Below the pieces are notes generated by a model. The model searched no databases, was not told where the DNA came from, and saw only the letters and a program-made list of their open reading frames with translations. The position numbers and the translations under genes were made by a program. Shown here one piece after another: positions 6,789-8,327 of a DNA stretch of 8,327 nucleotides (its first letter is position 1; each line of letters starts with the position of its first letter). The DNA comes from CAZDML01 sp964506645 (GTDB taxonomy: Bacteria > Elusimicrobiota > Elusimicrobia > 2-01-FULL-59-12): positions 1 to 8,327 of the forward strand of contig CAZDML010000097.1 in assembly GCA_964506645.1 (NCBI GenBank), written 5' to 3'.

Positions 6789-8086
6789 TTAGCGGTCTGT
6801 TTTTCCTTCAGGGTCTGGACATCTCGTGCCACCTCTTCAGCGGTTTTCTCGCCGATCAGGATTGATTGAATTCCTTTATCCAGTGCTTCGGTTACGGTCG
6901 GTAGTTCGACAACAGGCCATTGAGAGGGGTGTGTGGTTGCGTCCATTTGGGAAGCAAACGACGCTAAAGCCGCGGGCAGATCATTGACACTGCGCCGGTT
7001 GGCGGGCAGATTGAGTGTGTCCTTTGAAAGCACTGTCTGCTGTGCTGGCGCGGTGAGCCATTTCAGGAAGCGAATGGCTTCTTCCTTGTTAACAGAGGAC
7101 TCATTCACCATAAATGAGGAACCGGCTCCGCCCCAGATTTTCATGGGGTAACTGCTGGAAAGCGCAGGCGGGAGCATGGCGCCGAACGAGAGGTTCGGGT
7201 TCATGCCCTTGTACACATTGATGCACCAGGATCCGTTGAACGTAAACGCTGCCTTTTCATTGGCGAAGGTTTGTTCGGATGTTTTGTTGATCATCGTGAC
7301 CACTCCGCTGACCAGGACATTTTCATCCCGGAGCACTTCGAAAAGTTTAAGCACTTTGATCCAATCCGGGTCGGTGTAAGCCACTTTGCCACGATAGGTG
7401 TCGAGGACTTTGTTTTCTCCCATGATATTGAAGGCATAGTTGTTGGCAAAACAGTCGATAATCCAGGTTTCTCCCCATCCGGCGACCATGCCGGGAACGC
7501 CCGCGGCTTTGAGCTTGCGGTTGGCGGTAATGAACTCATCCCACGTTTTGGGTGGACGATCGGGATTGAGGCCTGCCTTCTTGAAGAGCTCTTTGTTGTA
7601 GAGCATTTGAATATTCGTGACGTCGATGGGTACGCCGTAAATACCGGGGGATACCTTGTACTGATTCCCGGCGTTGAAGGTGTTGTTGGCCAGTGCTTTC
7701 GGGAAGAACTGTTTTTTCCATTCGTCATGATTGGCCGACATCGCATCATTTAAGTTGGCCACATGGCCGCCGTTGATATAGCTGGCAAAGTCGCGGGATT
7801 CTCCGAGCACGCCGAAGATATCGGGCAAAGTGTTGGTTTGTGTGGCCGCGCGGATCTTCGAAGCGTAAGCGTCGGAAGGGGCATAAAGTTCGAGACGGAT
7901 TTTAATGCCGGTTTCTTTCTGATAGGCATCGGCGAGTTGCTGCAGCGTTTCTTCACGGTCGGTCATCCAATGCCAGATCAGGATTTCCCCCTTCTGGGGG
8001 CCCTTGTCAGAACTGCAGGACGTTAAAAAAAGCGGAAGGGCACAAAAAATAGTTGTCAAGCAAAGCAAAGTGCGGCGATTTTTCAT
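6785..8086 (-). CDS. Lipoprotein extracellular solute-binding protein, family 1 (sugar ABC importer)
   Basis: This 433-residue protein is the substrate-capture component of the importer. It starts with a lipoprotein signal peptide: Lys/Arg n-region, hydrophobic core, and lipobox LTSC with the lipidated Cys at residue 24. The mature part shows the SBP_bac_1 pattern: GEILIWHWMTDREETLQQL (33-51), YQKETGIKIRLE (55-66), LPDIFGV (87-93), GIYGVPIDVTNIQMLYNKEL (148-167) with FKKAGL after it, and AAFTFNGSW (279-287). Trp residues at 38, 40, 204, 208, 287 and 318 could stack on sugar rings, as in related sugar binders; ligand identity is not determinable. The ATG (8084-8086) has an AGGA at 8094-8097, 7 nt upstream, and a near-consensus promoter about 50 nt upstream. 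It is first in the operon. Lipid anchoring of such proteins is usual in monoderms and less so in proteobacteria, so the membrane it attaches to is uncertain. Confidence 0.95.
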   Translation of the reverse strand: MKNRRTLLCLTTIFCALPLFLTSCSSDKGPQKGEILIWHWMTDREETLQQLADAYQKETGIKIRLELYAPSDAYASKIRAATQTNTLPDIFGVLGESRDFASYINGGHVANLNDAMSANHDEWKKQFFPKALANNTFNAGNQYKVSPGIYGVPIDVTNIQMLYNKELFKKAGLNPDRPPKTWDEFITANRKLKAAGVPGMVAGWGETWIIDCFANNYAFNIMGENKVLDTYRGKVAYTDPDWIKVLKLFEVLRDENVLVSGVVTMINKTSEQTFANEKAAFTFNGSWCINVYKGMNPNLSFGAMLPPALSSSYPMKIWGGAGSSFMVNESSVNKEEAIRFLKWLTAPAQQTVLSKDTLNLPANRRSVNDLPAALASFASQMDATTHPSQWPVVELPTVTEALDKGIQSILIGEKTAEEVARDVQTLKEKQTAK

Positions 8087-8135
8087 AATGATGTCCTATC
8101 GGTTTTATTGGGAAAATAGAATTAAATCGTGCCGT

Positions 8136-8164
8136 ATTATACTTGGTCGTCTGTGGGGGGTCAA
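8136..8164 (-). promoter_or_regulatory. Near-consensus sigma70 promoter of the transporter operon
   Basis: Read on the minus strand, the -35 hexamer is TTGACC (8164-8159, 5 of 6 matches to TTGACA). The spacer is exactly 17 nt, and the -10 hexamer is TATAAT (8141-8136, 6 of 6). Transcription would start near 8129, giving a 5' leader of roughly 43 nt before the solute-binding protein ATG. The strength of this promoter suggests substantial basal expression unless a repressor intervenes. Confidence 0.8.
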
Positions 8165-8202
8165 TGCTCTTGAGGACACTTTTGGTTGTTTTTTCGGGTC
8201 TT

Positions 8203-8241
8203 TTTACAACTAATTTACAGGCGGATAACTCTGGCGTTACA
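8203..8241 (+). repeat. Helically phased TTTAC/TTACA direct repeats, candidate response-regulator operator
   Basis: TTTAC occurs at 8203-8207 and 8214-8218, separated by 6 nt, an 11-bp period. TTACA recurs at 8237-8241, 22 bp (two turns) after the TTACA at 8215-8219, and a degenerate TAACT sits at the intermediate position 8226-8230. On the minus strand the first pair reads GTAAA-N6-GTAAA, the arrangement known for CpxR boxes; OmpR-family regulators in general bind tandem repeats with 10 to 11 bp spacing. The site lies upstream of both divergent promoters, roughly -74 to -90 from the predicted transporter start. Its function is inferred. Confidence 0.4.
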
Positions 8242-8278
8242 GGGCTACGGTACACTTGACCCAGAGGTGCTTATAAAG

Positions 8279-8327
8279 ATGAAAGTGCTTGTCGTCGAAG
8301 ACGATCGCTCCATTCAGATGGTGCTGG
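8279..8327 (+). CDS. Response regulator, receiver-domain N-terminus (cut by window edge)
   Basis: Only 16 full codons are present. They translate to MKVLVVEDDRSIQMVL, the first strand and acidic pocket of a two-component receiver domain. Asp9 and Asp10 (with Glu8) would be the Mg-binding acidic residues, and the phosphorylated Asp would lie beyond the window. An AGAGG at 8263-8267 is 11 nt upstream of the ATG, slightly long but acceptable. The output domain (OmpR, NtrC or other) cannot be seen. Its divergent position beside the transporter operon makes it a candidate regulator of that operon or of itself, but adjacency is the only evidence. Confidence 0.85.
   Translation, partial: MKVLVVEDDRSIQMVL

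Larger units (their letters stand above)
8087..8278. promoter_or_regulatory. Divergent regulatory region between the transporter operon and the response regulator gene
   Basis: These 192 nt separate two divergent genes. They hold the strong minus-strand promoter (8136-8164), a T-rich plus-strand stretch (8184-8205), and phased TTTAC repeats (8203-8241). For the plus-strand gene, only weak promoter candidates are visible. The best is TTTACA (8203-8208) with GATAAC (8224-8229), whose 15-nt spacer is too short to be convincing. No hairpin terminator or riboswitch-like fold is evident. Confidence 0.6.

Noticed and set aside
8170..8198. TTGAGG at 8170 as a plus-strand -35 element for the response regulator
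   Set aside because: At 16 to 18 nt spacing the sequence is TTTCGG or similar, with no resemblance to a -10 hexamer.
1..8327. CRISPR arrays, tRNA or rRNA genes, insertion sequences
   Set aside because: No regularly spaced repeats of suitable length, no cloverleaf-type sequence, no transposase and no terminal inverted repeats were seen; nearly all bases are in supported genes.

Overview
The window looks like chromosomal DNA of a diderm (Gram-negative-type) bacterium of moderate GC content. The diderm inference rests on an outer-membrane beta-barrel protein with a C-terminal OmpA-like peptidoglycan-binding domain and on Sec-exported neighbours. The lineage cannot be fixed from the sequence. 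A lipoprotein-type solute-binding protein beside OmpA-type proteins would suit several deep-branching diderm phyla, but that is only a guess. I see no mobile elements, tRNA, rRNA or CRISPR arrays.

Almost the whole window (about 1-8086) is one tightly packed minus-strand gene cluster. In transcription order it holds: (1) a lipoprotein sugar-type ABC solute-binding protein (8086-6785); (2) a MalF/UgpA-type permease (6788-5895), joined by a 4-nt ATGA overlap; (3) a MalG/UgpE-type permease (5891-4995), 3 nt further on; (4) after an 84-nt gap with a small hairpin and U-tract, an exported clan GH-A (GH2-like) glycoside hydrolase (4910-2973); (5) through a second ATGA overlap, a 938-aa outer-membrane barrel / Ig-like / OmpA fusion (2976-160); (6) 30 nt later, the first 43 codons of an unidentified exported protein that runs off the left edge (129-1). 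A near-consensus sigma70 promoter (TTGACC, 17 nt, TATAAT) stands before gene 1.

At the right edge, a response regulator gene begins on the plus strand (8279 onward). It is divergent from the cluster and separated by a 192-nt regulatory region. That region contains TTTAC direct repeats spaced by one helical turn, with a further TTACA two turns on, which resembles the binding sites of OmpR/CpxR-type regulators.

Read together, the cluster suggests a glycan-handling system. The barrel would be the outer-membrane passage or anchor, the exported hydrolase would trim the glycan, and the lipoprotein with two permeases would import the product. No ATPase gene is present, so an ATPase encoded elsewhere is presumably shared. 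No SusC/SusD pair or TonB receptor is visible. The substrate cannot be named from sequence alone.
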